Assembly (NCBI RefSeq): GCF_026625705.1
Contig: NZ_CP113059.1
Span: 1,736,001 to 1,800,000 of the forward strand
Source of the DNA: Pedobacter sp. SL55
GTDB lineage: Bacteria > Bacteroidota > Bacteroidia > Sphingobacteriales > Sphingobacteriaceae
DNA length: 64,000 bases
Direction: 5' to 3'
The position numbers and the translations under genes were made by a program. Within the stretch, counting starts at the first letter, position 1. Each line of letters begins with the position of its first letter. The notes under the pieces are model-generated. The model saw only the letters and a program-made list of their open reading frames with translations, did no database searches and was not told where the DNA came from. Shown here piece after piece: positions 49,635-58,070 of this stretch.

Positions 49635-50639
49635 TTATTGTAGATTAAGCGTGCCGCTAATTTGCTTTAAATAAATCTCTGCCAGTTTTCTTTGATATTT
49701 TATTTCTAAATATCTGTTATTGGCATCGATAGCATTTTTTTGTGCTTCTCTTAGTTCTAAAGGGGTAATGTTGCCTAATCTGTATTTTTCTAAGGTTATA
49801 TCTAAATTTTGATTGGCGATATTGATATTTCCTTGTTCTAATTTAGTTAACTCTATAAAGGTGGTATAATCCTGATAAGCACTTATTAATTGTGCAGATA
49901 AATTTTGCTTAGTTTGTTCTACCTGTAAATTCGCAGAGCTGATATTTACCTTTGCATTTCGCTCATTTTGGCGTTGCAAAAAACCATTGAAAATATTAAA
50001 GCTAGCTGTTAGCCCATAACTAAAGCCTTTTGCCCTAAATTGAGTATTAAAGCCGGTTGGAGATTCACTTTTATTAAAATCGTAACCACTATTTAAGCTA
50101 ATTTGAGGGTAGCGATTTCCTTGTACTTGCTTTAAGCTTAGTTCTGCAACTTTTTTATTTAATAAGGCGCTTTGTAAAGCCGGATTTAATTGCTCCATTT
50201 GAGCAGCAAGATTGGTGTAGTTAAGCGTTTCTTCTATATCGAAAGTATTGTCTACCGTAAATTTGATATTTACATCTCTTGCTAACAATTGGTTTAAAGT
50301 AACCTGATAGTTGTTGAGCAAATTTTTTTGTTGCAAATAGGCCGATGTGTCTGTATTGTAATCTACTTGAGCTGCCAATACATCCAGCTTAGAGCCACGT
50401 CCAATTTTTAATTTACTATCAGCTATGCGTAAGCGAAAGGCAGAAATATCAATGGTACTGTCTGCCGCAACAACCAACTGCTGTTGTTTAGCTATGTTGT
50501 AATAAGCAGAAAGTACATCGGTTATGGTAGTTAAAATTTGTAAGTCGGCATTTTTTTCGCCTTGTTGGCGTAAAGTTTTCAAGCGTTCGTAGTTGGCGAA
50601 CATGGTAAAGCCATCAAAAACTGTCCAATCTAAGCCCAC
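49635..50639 (-). CDS. TolC-family outer-membrane efflux protein, main C-terminal part
   Basis: A 334-residue ORF containing most of a TolC-like protein (two OEP repeats), beginning GLDWTVFDGFTMFANYERLKTLRQQGE and ending KLAEIYLKQISGTLNLQ. Long helices (ADSTIDISAFRLRIADSKLKIGRGSKLDVLAAQVDYN; LEKYRLGNITPLELREAQKNAIDANNRY) form the periplasmic tunnel. It lacks a signal peptide because the gene is broken by a missing G in the run read as C5 at 50725-50729; the N-terminal part is the ORF at 50672-50959. Together about 441 residues. Confidence 0.88.
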   Translation of the reverse strand: MGLDWTVFDGFTMFANYERLKTLRQQGEKNADLQILTTITDVLSAYYNIAKQQQLVVAADSTIDISAFRLRIADSKLKIGRGSKLDVLAAQVDYNTDTSAYLQQKNLLNNYQVTLNQLLARDVNIKFTVDNTFDIEETLNYTNLAAQMEQLNPALQSALLNKKVAELSLKQVQGNRYPQISLNSGYDFNKSESPTGFNTQFRAKGFSYGLTASFNIFNGFLQRQNERNAKVNISSANLQVEQTKQNLSAQLISAYQDYTTFIELTKLEQGNINIANQNLDITLEKYRLGNITPLELREAQKNAIDANNRYLEIKYQRKLAEIYLKQISGTLNLQ

Positions 50640-50671
50640 GCCATAGCCTAAGTTACTGTTACGGGCGCCGT

Positions 50672-50959
50672 TTATTCGTCTTTCGGTACCACTGGCTTGG
50701 GTTTGTATAGTGTTTTGTCTGCTACCCCCGTATTAAAGGTTGCTGCAGCTATAGGTAAAATACCTGCATTGCCTAAGTTGGCATTGTTTTTTGCTATTTC
50801 AACTTCGTTTTTAATTAATTTGATATCGTAATTGTTCTGTAGAGCAATGCTGATAGCCTCTTTTAAAGTTAATTTTTCTTGCCCATTAACCATTGAAATG
50901 CTAAAAAAGCATATCGAAAGTGTAGCAAGCAATCCAAATCTATAATGTTTCATTTTCAA
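50672..50959 (-). CDS. TolC-family outer-membrane efflux protein, N-terminal part
   Basis: 95 residues: signal peptide (MKMKHYRFGLLATLSICFFSI..., cut near VNGQ), then LTLKEAISIALQNNYDIKLIKNEVEIAKNN, the first tunnel helix of the TolC family. After ATFNTG the frame is lost; with one G added it reads GSRQNTIQTQASGTERRINGARNSNLGYG and joins the main part. It starts 5 bp after the pump gene. Confidence 0.85.
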   Translation of the reverse strand: MKMKHYRFGLLATLSICFFSISMVNGQEKLTLKEAISIALQNNYDIKLIKNEVEIAKNNANLGNAGILPIAAATFNTGVADKTLYKPKPVVPKDE

Positions 50960-50964
50960 TTGCG

Positions 50965-53900
50965 CTATTGGTTTTTAGGTTTTTCTTCATCGGCCAATGC
51001 CGCAGCCAAAGATTGTTTTAAATCTGTATTTTCTTTATGCTCTTTAGACCACAACGAGTAAATGGCAGGGATTACAAATAAGGTAAGTATCAGTGAAAAC
51101 ATAGTTCCGCCTATGATTACCGTACCCATGCTCATTCTGCTTTTTGCGGCTGCGCCCAAGGCCATGGCAATAGGCAATGCACCAATGGCAATAGCCAAAC
51201 TGGTCATCAAAATAGGACGTAACCTAGAAACTGCGGCTTCTCTAATGGCCTCTTGTACCGATTTGCCTTGTTCTTTTAGTTGGTTAGCAAATTCAACAAT
51301 TAAAATACCATTCTTGGTTACCAAACCGATTAGCATAATAGTGCCAATTTGACTAAAAATATTCCAACTTTGACCGCATAACCAAAGGGATAAAAATGCT
51401 CCAGCCACGGCCATTGGTACGGTTAAAATGATAATAATTGGGTCTTTAAAACTTTCGAACTGAGCAGATAAAATTAGATAAACCAATAGCAAAGCTAAGC
51501 CAAAGGCAAACATGGTGTTAGAAGAGCTTTCCTTGAAATCTCTAGACTCGCCGCTTAGATCGGTGGTAAAACTTTCGTCTAAAACCTTTGCTGCAATTCT
51601 ATCCATCGCTTCAATACCATCGCCAATACTTTTGCCTGGTGCCAAACCCGCCGAAACGGTAGCCGAGATAAAGCGGTTGTTACGGTATAATTGCGGTGGA
51701 CTGCTTTCTTCTTTTGAAGTTACTAAGTTGTCTAATTGAATTAATTGACCCTTATCGTTCCTAACATACACCGAACTTAAATCTAACGGATCTTTTCTGT
51801 TGGCAACATCAAACTGGCCAATTACTTGGTATTGTTTGCCATTCATAAAGAAGTAAGAAAAACGCTGTCCGCTTAATCCAAGCTGTAAGGTTTGGGCAAT
51901 ATCAACAATAGAAACGCCAAGGTTTTTTGCCTTATCTCTATCTATGGTTAAGTTAATTTCTGGCTTGTTAAATTTTAAGTTAACATCTGATGTCGTAAAA
52001 GTTGGGTCTTGTGAAACCTGTTCCATAAACAACGGAACCTTTTCTCGTAATTTCTCAAAGTTTTGTGCTTGTATGATATAGCTGATCGGCAAACCACCTC
52101 TTCTGCCCACCGAGATGGTGGGCTGTTGTGTTACGGTAACTTTGCCCTCGGTGTATTTACGAGTAATTTTTGTTAGTTTTTCTGCTATTTCCTTTTGTGA
52201 TCTTTCACGATCGCCTGGATCAACCAGGCCCATTCTTACAAAACCAGAGTTGGTGGCACCTGCACCGCCAAAACCTGGAGAGGTAATGGTAATGTTCACA
52301 TTTTTCTCTGGTATAGAGTCTAAAACCATCTGGTTGATTTTCATTACAAACCTATCTGTAAATGCAAATGAAGAACCTTCTGGTGTGCTTATACTCATGT
52401 TAATGGCACTTCTGTCATCGTAGGGAGCAGTTTCTTTAGGTAATACTTTCCAGAAAAGAAAAATCAGTCCTGCACAAAATATAATGATAGGTGCTGCTAA
52501 CCAACGACGCTTCAAGAACTTTTCTAAGTTAGTTTGGTAGCCCTCGTTCAACTTCACAAAATAGGGTTCGGTTAACCTGTAGAATTTAGAGGGTTTGTGC
52601 CCACCTTTTTTCATTAGATACGCATTAAGCATTGGTGTCAAAGTCAGCGATACAAATGCTGAAATTAATACCGCGGCACCAATGGTTACCCCGAATTCCC
52701 GGAATAGTCGACCAACAAAACCTTGCAAGAAAATTACTGGTAAAAATACCGCTGCCAGTGTGATAGAAATAGAGATTACGGCAAAGAAAATCTCGTTGGA
52801 ACCTTTAATAGCGGCTTCGATTGGAGATAAACCTTCTTCTACTTTTTTAAAGATATTTTCGGTTACTACAATACCATCATCAACCACTAAACCTGTGGCC
52901 AAAACAATGGCTAACAAGGTAAGTACATTAATAGAAAACCCAAAAATGTACATGATAAAGAAAGTAGCGATTAACGATACCGGAATATCAATTAAAGGCC
53001 TAAAGGCAATGCCCCAATCTCTAAAAAAAAGATAGATGATAAGAATTACCAAAACCAGAGAGATCAGGATGGTTTCGGCTACTTCCGTTACCGAACTTTT
53101 AATAAACCTAGTGGTGTCTAACGATACTTTCAATTTGATATCCGCAGGCATATCAGCTTGTAGCTTATCAAAACGAGCGTAAAATTCTTTACTGATATCT
53201 AAATAATTGGCTCCTGGTTGTGGAATTACGCCAATGGCCACCATCGGTTTACCAGATTCGCGTAACACCGTTTCTTCATTCTCAGAACCAATTTCGGCAA
53301 CTGCCACATCTTGTAAACGTACTACGCTGGTGCTGTCATTTTTGATGATCAAGTTGTTGAACTGCTCTGCATCAACAAGCTTTCCAAGGGTTTTAACCGT
53401 AAGTTCTGTTGATGCGCCAGTTAATTTTCCAGAAGGTAACTCTACGTTTTCCCTATCTAAAGCGGTTACAATATCTTGAGAAGTTAAACCGTAAGAAGCT
53501 AATCGGGTAGGGTCTATACGAATACGCATGGCATATTTGCGCTGCCCCTGTATTTGCATGCTACTTACCCCCGGAATGGTCTGTATCCTATCGGCAATTA
53601 CGTTTTCTGCAAAGTCACTCAAATCGGTTACGCTGCGCTTATCACTTTGTATGGTCATAGAAATAATCGCATCCGAGTTTGCATCGGCTTTGCTTACAAT
53701 AGGCAAGCCATCTATGTCTTTAGGGAGGTTTCTGGCAGCTTGCGATACTTTATCTCGCACATCGTTGGCGGCAACATCAATATCTTTCCCTAAATTAAAC
53801 TCAACGGTAATGTTGCTTGTACCTTGGTTACTCGATGAAGTGATATTCCTAATTCCATCAATAGAATTGATAGATTTTTCTAAGGGCTCGGTAATTTGAG

Positions 53901-54081
53901 ATTCGATGATATCTGAATTGGCTCCCGGATAGGAGGTTCGTACCGAAATAATAGAGGGATCGATAGATGGATATTCTCTTACACCCAAAAAATTATAGCC
54001 TATTACCCCAAAAAGGATGATAATGAGGTTCATTACAATGGCTAGAACCGGACGTTTAATACTGGTGGTCGATATGCTCAT
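50965..54081 (-). CDS. RND efflux transporter, HAE1 family inner-membrane pump
   Basis: A 1038-residue proton-driven pump of the AcrB/MexB/MdtB type. Twelve membrane spans are visible, the first at about 10-30. The proton relay is the Asp-Asp pair in ATGLVVDDGIVV (TM4, about 402-413), with Lys in the TM10 region (VTKNGILIVEFANQLKEQGKS). Large porter loops lie between TM1-2 and TM7-8. GGxG features and VSRLRPILMTSLAIAIGALPIA are family-typical. It takes substrates such as drugs from the periplasm and hands them to TolC through the adaptor encoded 2 bp upstream. Substrate unknown. Confidence 0.96.
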   Translation of the reverse strand: MSISTTSIKRPVLAIVMNLIIILFGVIGYNFLGVREYPSIDPSIISVRTSYPGANSDIIESQITEPLEKSINSIDGIRNITSSSNQGTSNITVEFNLGKDIDVAANDVRDKVSQAARNLPKDIDGLPIVSKADANSDAIISMTIQSDKRSVTDLSDFAENVIADRIQTIPGVSSMQIQGQRKYAMRIRIDPTRLASYGLTSQDIVTALDRENVELPSGKLTGASTELTVKTLGKLVDAEQFNNLIIKNDSTSVVRLQDVAVAEIGSENEETVLRESGKPMVAIGVIPQPGANYLDISKEFYARFDKLQADMPADIKLKVSLDTTRFIKSSVTEVAETILISLVLVILIIYLFFRDWGIAFRPLIDIPVSLIATFFIMYIFGFSINVLTLLAIVLATGLVVDDGIVVTENIFKKVEEGLSPIEAAIKGSNEIFFAVISISITLAAVFLPVIFLQGFVGRLFREFGVTIGAAVLISAFVSLTLTPMLNAYLMKKGGHKPSKFYRLTEPYFVKLNEGYQTNLEKFLKRRWLAAPIIIFCAGLIFLFWKVLPKETAPYDDRSAINMSISTPEGSSFAFTDRFVMKINQMVLDSIPEKNVNITITSPGFGGAGATNSGFVRMGLVDPGDRERSQKEIAEKLTKITRKYTEGKVTVTQQPTISVGRRGGLPISYIIQAQNFEKLREKVPLFMEQVSQDPTFTTSDVNLKFNKPEINLTIDRDKAKNLGVSIVDIAQTLQLGLSGQRFSYFFMNGKQYQVIGQFDVANRKDPLDLSSVYVRNDKGQLIQLDNLVTSKEESSPPQLYRNNRFISATVSAGLAPGKSIGDGIEAMDRIAAKVLDESFTTDLSGESRDFKESSSNTMFAFGLALLLVYLILSAQFESFKDPIIIILTVPMAVAGAFLSLWLCGQSWNIFSQIGTIMLIGLVTKNGILIVEFANQLKEQGKSVQEAIREAAVSRLRPILMTSLAIAIGALPIAMALGAAAKSRMSMGTVIIGGTMFSLILTLFVIPAIYSLWSKEHKENTDLKQSLAAALADEEKPKNQ

Positions 54082-54083
54082 GC

Positions 54084-55166
54084 CTAGTTGTTAGCTATTT
54101 TTACTTTTACTGCTGCATCAGGTTTTAAAGCCATGGCGCCAGTAGTTAACACCGTATCTCCTACATTTAATCCCGAAAGCACCAAAATCTTATCGGCAGT
54201 TCTGGTGCCAGTTTCAATAGGCACTTGTTGCGCTTTTCCATTTTTGGTTACATACACCACTTTACCTTTTAATACCGGAATTACGGCTTCGGTTGGAATT
54301 AACATTGCATCTTTAATTACACTCAGCGAAAGTTTGATTTTGGCAAAAGATCCTGGCAAAAGCTCGCTGTTGGCATTTGGCGCCAAGGCTTTGATTTGTA
54401 GCGTTCTGGTTTGCTCGTTAATGCCCGGCTCTATGGCAAATACTTTTCCTGTGTAAGTTTTGTTATTGCCATCTATATTAAAAGAAATACTGCTATTGGT
54501 TTTTAGCTGCGAAACATATTTCTCTGGAATAGCAAAACCAATTTTAACTGGATTGGTACTTAATAAGTTGGCAATTACGGTATTTGGAGTAAGATATTCG
54601 CCAACTGAGATGTTGCGTAAACCAATTTTTCCGCTAAATGGCGCAATAATAGTGGTTTTTGCTAATTGTGCTCTAATTAGTTGTACCTGAGATTTTAAAG
54701 TTTGCAATTCGGCTTGCGAAGTATCGTACTCTTCTTGGCTAATGGCGCCTTTTTCTAATAATTGCTTTGCCCTGTTTTCGTTACTTGCAGATAGATTTTG
54801 TCTGGTAATGGCTTCTTTTAGTTGTGCTTGTATATCACGATCGTTGATTTTAACCAGCACAGTTCCTTTGCTCACGTTACTGCCTTCTTTAAAGTTGATA
54901 GCTGTTACCAAGCCAGCTACTTCGCTTCGTAGCGTTACAGCTTCGTTGGCTTCTATGCTGCCCGTAATTTCTAGGTTGTTAGAAAAATCGGAAGTTTTTA
55001 CCACTACGCCATCTACATTTAAACCAGCGCCACTTTTGTCTTTAGCTCCTTTGCCGCCTCCAGCAGCTCCTCCGCTTTCAATTTTTTTGTTTTCTGATAT
55101 TCTGTAATATACAAGATAGCCAAGTCCTAATGCCAATACGAGGTAGAAAATATATCTTTTCTTCAT
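54084..55166 (-). CDS. RND efflux periplasmic adaptor (membrane fusion protein)
   Basis: A 360-residue adaptor, first gene of the efflux operon. N-terminal membrane segment (YIFYLVLALGLGYLVYY) anchors it. The lipoyl half-motifs VTLRSEVAGLVTAINFKEGSNVSKGTVLVKIND and TIIAPFSGKIGLRNISVGEYLTPNTVI flank a coiled hairpin (RQNLSASNENRAKQLLEKGAISQEEYD). A beta-barrel and membrane-proximal domain follow (GSFAKIKLSL, LIPTEAVIPVLKG). It couples the pump to TolC. An unusual Gly-rich linker after the anchor contains AAGGGKGAKDKSGAG. Confidence 0.94.
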   Translation of the reverse strand: MKKRYIFYLVLALGLGYLVYYRISENKKIESGGAAGGGKGAKDKSGAGLNVDGVVVKTSDFSNNLEITGSIEANEAVTLRSEVAGLVTAINFKEGSNVSKGTVLVKINDRDIQAQLKEAITRQNLSASNENRAKQLLEKGAISQEEYDTSQAELQTLKSQVQLIRAQLAKTTIIAPFSGKIGLRNISVGEYLTPNTVIANLLSTNPVKIGFAIPEKYVSQLKTNSSISFNIDGNNKTYTGKVFAIEPGINEQTRTLQIKALAPNANSELLPGSFAKIKLSLSVIKDAMLIPTEAVIPVLKGKVVYVTKNGKAQQVPIETGTRTADKILVLSGLNVGDTVLTTGAMALKPDAAVKVKIANN

Positions 55167-55478
55167 GGAGAAATTTGAATAGCTTTTGGTTTAATTATAG
55201 GTTTAAACTCGATCTTGAAAAACAACCAAACGAGTACAAACAAAAATATCTATTTGTTTTGCCAATGTAAAGATGTACTAACTATGTTACAGCGCTTAAA
55301 ATATTAAACACTTAAGAAAGCAGTTTTAAATTTTATTTTTGTGCCTAGCACTTATGAATTTGCCATAAAGAAACAAAGTGCATCAAATTTTGGCTGTAAT
55401 AGCGATGATTATCGTAACCTTAATGCTGAAATACTTGGTGTTCTGCGTGCCTTTTTGGTGTAAAACAAAATAGTATAA
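55167..55478. other. Divergent intergenic region between the efflux operon and M61
   Basis: 312 bp without a gene. It has a TATTTTTG (55334-55341) that matches the -7 consensus, but without a TTG at the right distance. No clear operator for the efflux operon was seen. Confidence 0.5.
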
Positions 55479-57221
55479 ATGAAAAAAATATTAGGAATAG
55501 CATTATTGCTAACGTTAACAATGGCAGCTAAATCGCAAGTAAAAATTGGCTTCGAGGTGTCTTTTAAAGAGCCGCAAGCGCATTATGCAGAAGTAGAAAT
55601 GAACGTGGCCGGTATAGCTGCAAAAGACTATGTAGATTTAAAAATGCCAGTTTGGACACCAGGCTCGTATTTGGTTCGCGAATTTGCAAAAAACGTAGAA
55701 GATTTTAGCGCAACAGTAAATGGTAAACCTGCTAAAGTGCAAAAAGTTACCAAAAATACTTGGCGAGTTTTTAATGCTAAAGCAGCGACCATCAAAGTGA
55801 ATTATAGGGTTTACGCTTTCGAGATTTCGGTGCGTACCGCATTTATAGACGAGTCGCACGCCTTCCTTTCTTCGGCAGGTATTTTTATGTACCCAGCTGG
55901 GATGATCAAAAACCCTAGTACGGTTAAAATTGTACCTTTTGGTAATTGGGATCAAGTAAATACAGGCTTGGAGCCAGTTGCCGGGCAAAAATTCACTTAC
56001 TATGCTTCAGATTTTGATGTGCTTTTCGATAGTCCTATAGAGGTAGGTAACCAAGAAGTCTTTGAATTTACTGCGGCTGGTGTAAAACATATTGTAGCGA
56101 TGTACGGTGGCGGTAATTACGATAAAGAACGTTTGAAGGTTGATATGGCTAAAATTGTAGAAGAAGGAACAAAGATTTTTGGCGATAACCCGAACAAGCA
56201 CTATACTTTTATTGTACACAATTACAACAATGGTGGTGGTGGTTTAGAGCATTTAAACTCTACTGTTTTGGGTGCTACCAGAAATGCCTATGGTACCGAA
56301 AGAGGCTACAAGAGCTTCCTTTCATTGGTAGCTCATGAGTATTTTCACTTGTGGAATGTGAAAAGATTACGCCCAATTGCTCTGGGGCCATTTGATTACG
56401 ATAATGAGAACTATACCACTAATCTTTGGACAGCAGAAGGTTTTACTTCGTATTACGAAAATAAATTGCTGATTAGAGCTGGAGCAACCAACCAAACTAC
56501 GTTTTTAAATGATATCATTGGTGGTTTGGGTACCGTAATTAACACACCGGGTTCAAAGGTGCAGTCGGCTTCTTCTTCAAGTTTTGATGCTTGGATCATT
56601 GGTTACCGCCCTAACGAAAACTCTAAAAACAGCGCCATCTCATATTACAGTAAAGGCGAAGTTGTAGGCTTATTAATGGATTTAGAAATAGCCAATGCCA
56701 CTAAAGGTGCCAAAAGTTTAGATGATGTGATGAAAGCGATGTATGAAGAAGGAAAAGTAAAGAAACGTGGTTACACCGATGCCGAATTTAAAGCTATGGT
56801 AGAAAAAATTAGCGGCATCAGTTTTACTAAATTTTGGGAGAAATATATTGATGGCACAGCTGATATTGATTTCGAAAAATTCTTTGCCTACGCAGGTATC
56901 GAAGCAACTAAAGAAATCGCTTCGCCCAATAAACCTTACACCGGAGCCTCATTAAAGGTAGATAGAATGGTAACAGTAAGCGGTGTGGCCAGAAACTCGC
57001 CGGCTTGGGTACAAGGCTTAAATGTAAACGATGATATTTTAGCCATAGATGGCGTAAGCATTGCCGATGAAATGCGTAGTGTGAGGTTGCCAAACCCAGG
57101 GCTAACTTTAGAAGCATTGCCAACTATCGCTAAAAAACAAGTAGGCGATGTAGTAGAAGTAACCGTAAAACGCGACGGTTTAGAAAAAGAAGATTTCGTT
57201 AACTTTGAAAGAAAGCCCTAA
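55479..57221 (+). CDS. M61 family (glycyl aminopeptidase-like) metallopeptidase with PDZ domain
   Basis: A 580-residue exported peptidase: signal peptide MKKILGIALLLTLTMAAKS, M61 N-terminal beta domain, catalytic domain with HEYFHLWNVKRLRP (zinc site 286-290), downstream WTAEGFTSYYE supplying the third ligand, and a C-terminal PDZ (about 480-565, RNSPAWVQGLNVNDDILAIDG). It stops at NFERKP, but the next frame reads on as NVRIKASYKEDATPQQLAVRKRW-MGV to a TAA at 57298-57300. That is the expected M61 tail, and one extra C at 57216-57218 explains the break. True gene probably 55479-57300. Confidence 0.9.
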   Translation: MKKILGIALLLTLTMAAKSQVKIGFEVSFKEPQAHYAEVEMNVAGIAAKDYVDLKMPVWTPGSYLVREFAKNVEDFSATVNGKPAKVQKVTKNTWRVFNAKAATIKVNYRVYAFEISVRTAFIDESHAFLSSAGIFMYPAGMIKNPSTVKIVPFGNWDQVNTGLEPVAGQKFTYYASDFDVLFDSPIEVGNQEVFEFTAAGVKHIVAMYGGGNYDKERLKVDMAKIVEEGTKIFGDNPNKHYTFIVHNYNNGGGGLEHLNSTVLGATRNAYGTERGYKSFLSLVAHEYFHLWNVKRLRPIALGPFDYDNENYTTNLWTAEGFTSYYENKLLIRAGATNQTTFLNDIIGGLGTVINTPGSKVQSASSSSFDAWIIGYRPNENSKNSAISYYSKGEVVGLLMDLEIANATKGAKSLDDVMKAMYEEGKVKKRGYTDAEFKAMVEKISGISFTKFWEKYIDGTADIDFEKFFAYAGIEATKEIASPNKPYTGASLKVDRMVTVSGVARNSPAWVQGLNVNDDILAIDGVSIADEMRSVRLPNPGLTLEALPTIAKKQVGDVVEVTVKRDGLEKEDFVNFERKP

Positions 57222-57320
57222 TGTGCGTATCAAAGCGAGCTATAAAGAAGATGCAACACCGCAACAATTAGCGGTAAGAAAAAGATGGATGGGCGTGTAA
57301 ATGCCATTGCTTGTATAGCA

Positions 57321-57353
57321 AAAAGGTCCCGATATTTCTTCGGGACCTTTTTT
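57321..57353. terminator. Bidirectional terminator
   Basis: Stem AAAAGGTCCCGA (57321-57332)/TCGGGACCTTTT (57340-57351), loop 7 nt, T-tract following. It lies between the convergent M61 and barrel genes, 20 bp after the restored M61 stop, which supports the restored reading. Confidence 0.87.
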
Positions 57354-57368
57354 ATTTCGCTTTTTTAT

Positions 57369-57845
57369 TTAGAAAGTAAACCTAAAACCAAAGCCAAATC
57401 TACCAGCTTCAAATTCTGAGTTATCACCAATCCAAGCAGTTGGTCTCCAGTCAAAACCCATTTGTATAGGTGCACCAGGGATTTTAAAATCTAAACCTGC
57501 TTGTGGAATTAGTAAAAAGTTAGTTTGATCATAACCTCTTACGCTAAAGAAATTTAAGCCAGGGCCACCACCAACAAACCATTTTAAACCTGGAGCTCCA
57601 TTTATAGCGCCGTGGTATTGATAAAATGCTTGTACACGAGTGCTGTTTCCACCAAATAAGATTTCCGCCTGACCAGCACCAGTTGAGTTAAAAAAATGTT
57701 TGATAGATGGGCCAACTAAAGTAGCACCATTTCCAAAGTCAAGACCTAAACCTAATGCTGTCTTGTAATTCTGTGCATTTGCGTTAGACAAGTTCATCGT
57801 AAACAACGCTGCACCTGCGATAATTGTGAATAGTAATTTTTTCAT
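57369..57845 (-). CDS. Small outer-membrane beta-barrel-like protein
   Basis: 158 residues from ATG 57845 (MKKLLFTIIAGAALFTMNL signal peptide, cut after NANAQ); an ATG at 57881 gives an unlikely longer start. The mature part of about 130 residues alternates hydrophobic and polar residues with many Gly and aromatic residues (GLDFGNGATLVGPSIKHFF, PQAGLDFKIPGAPIQMGFDWRP) and ends in Phe (FGFRFTF), as in 8-strand barrels. Function unknown. Confidence 0.75.
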   Translation of the reverse strand: MKKLLFTIIAGAALFTMNLSNANAQNYKTALGLGLDFGNGATLVGPSIKHFFNSTGAGQAEILFGGNSTRVQAFYQYHGAINGAPGLKWFVGGGPGLNFFSVRGYDQTNFLLIPQAGLDFKIPGAPIQMGFDWRPTAWIGDNSEFEAGRFGFGFRFTF

Positions 57846-57967
57846 AATATAAAATTGTTGTTTTCTAATTAAGCAGCACATTACAAACTTTATGCCTTTT
57901 ACATAATTCGAGCAACAATGGAGTGTATTTATTGTTTTTGTTTTAAATCATGGGTAATTGAAAAAAT

Positions 57968-57979
57968 TATGCTTGCATA
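57968..57979. promoter_or_regulatory. Predicted MarR operator upstream of fadD
   Basis: TATGCTTGCATA, the same dyad (TATGC-NN-GCATA) as at 19391-19402 before the MarR gene, and followed by the same AGTAAT. It lies about 90 bp before the fadD start. A small stem-loop in the leader (ACAACC 58019-58024/GGTTGT 58031-58036 with T-tract) may act as an attenuator. Confidence 0.6.
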
Positions 57980-58070
57980 GTAATAATTTAATTTAAAAGC
58001 CTTAAATTAGGCTGTTGTACAACCTCAAAGGGTTGTTTTTCAATATTTAGCCAATATAAATGCCAATTGT

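Noticed and set aside
51062-55107. Plus-strand ORFs opposite the efflux operon
   Set aside because: They mirror codon bias of the pump and adaptor genes; no family features.
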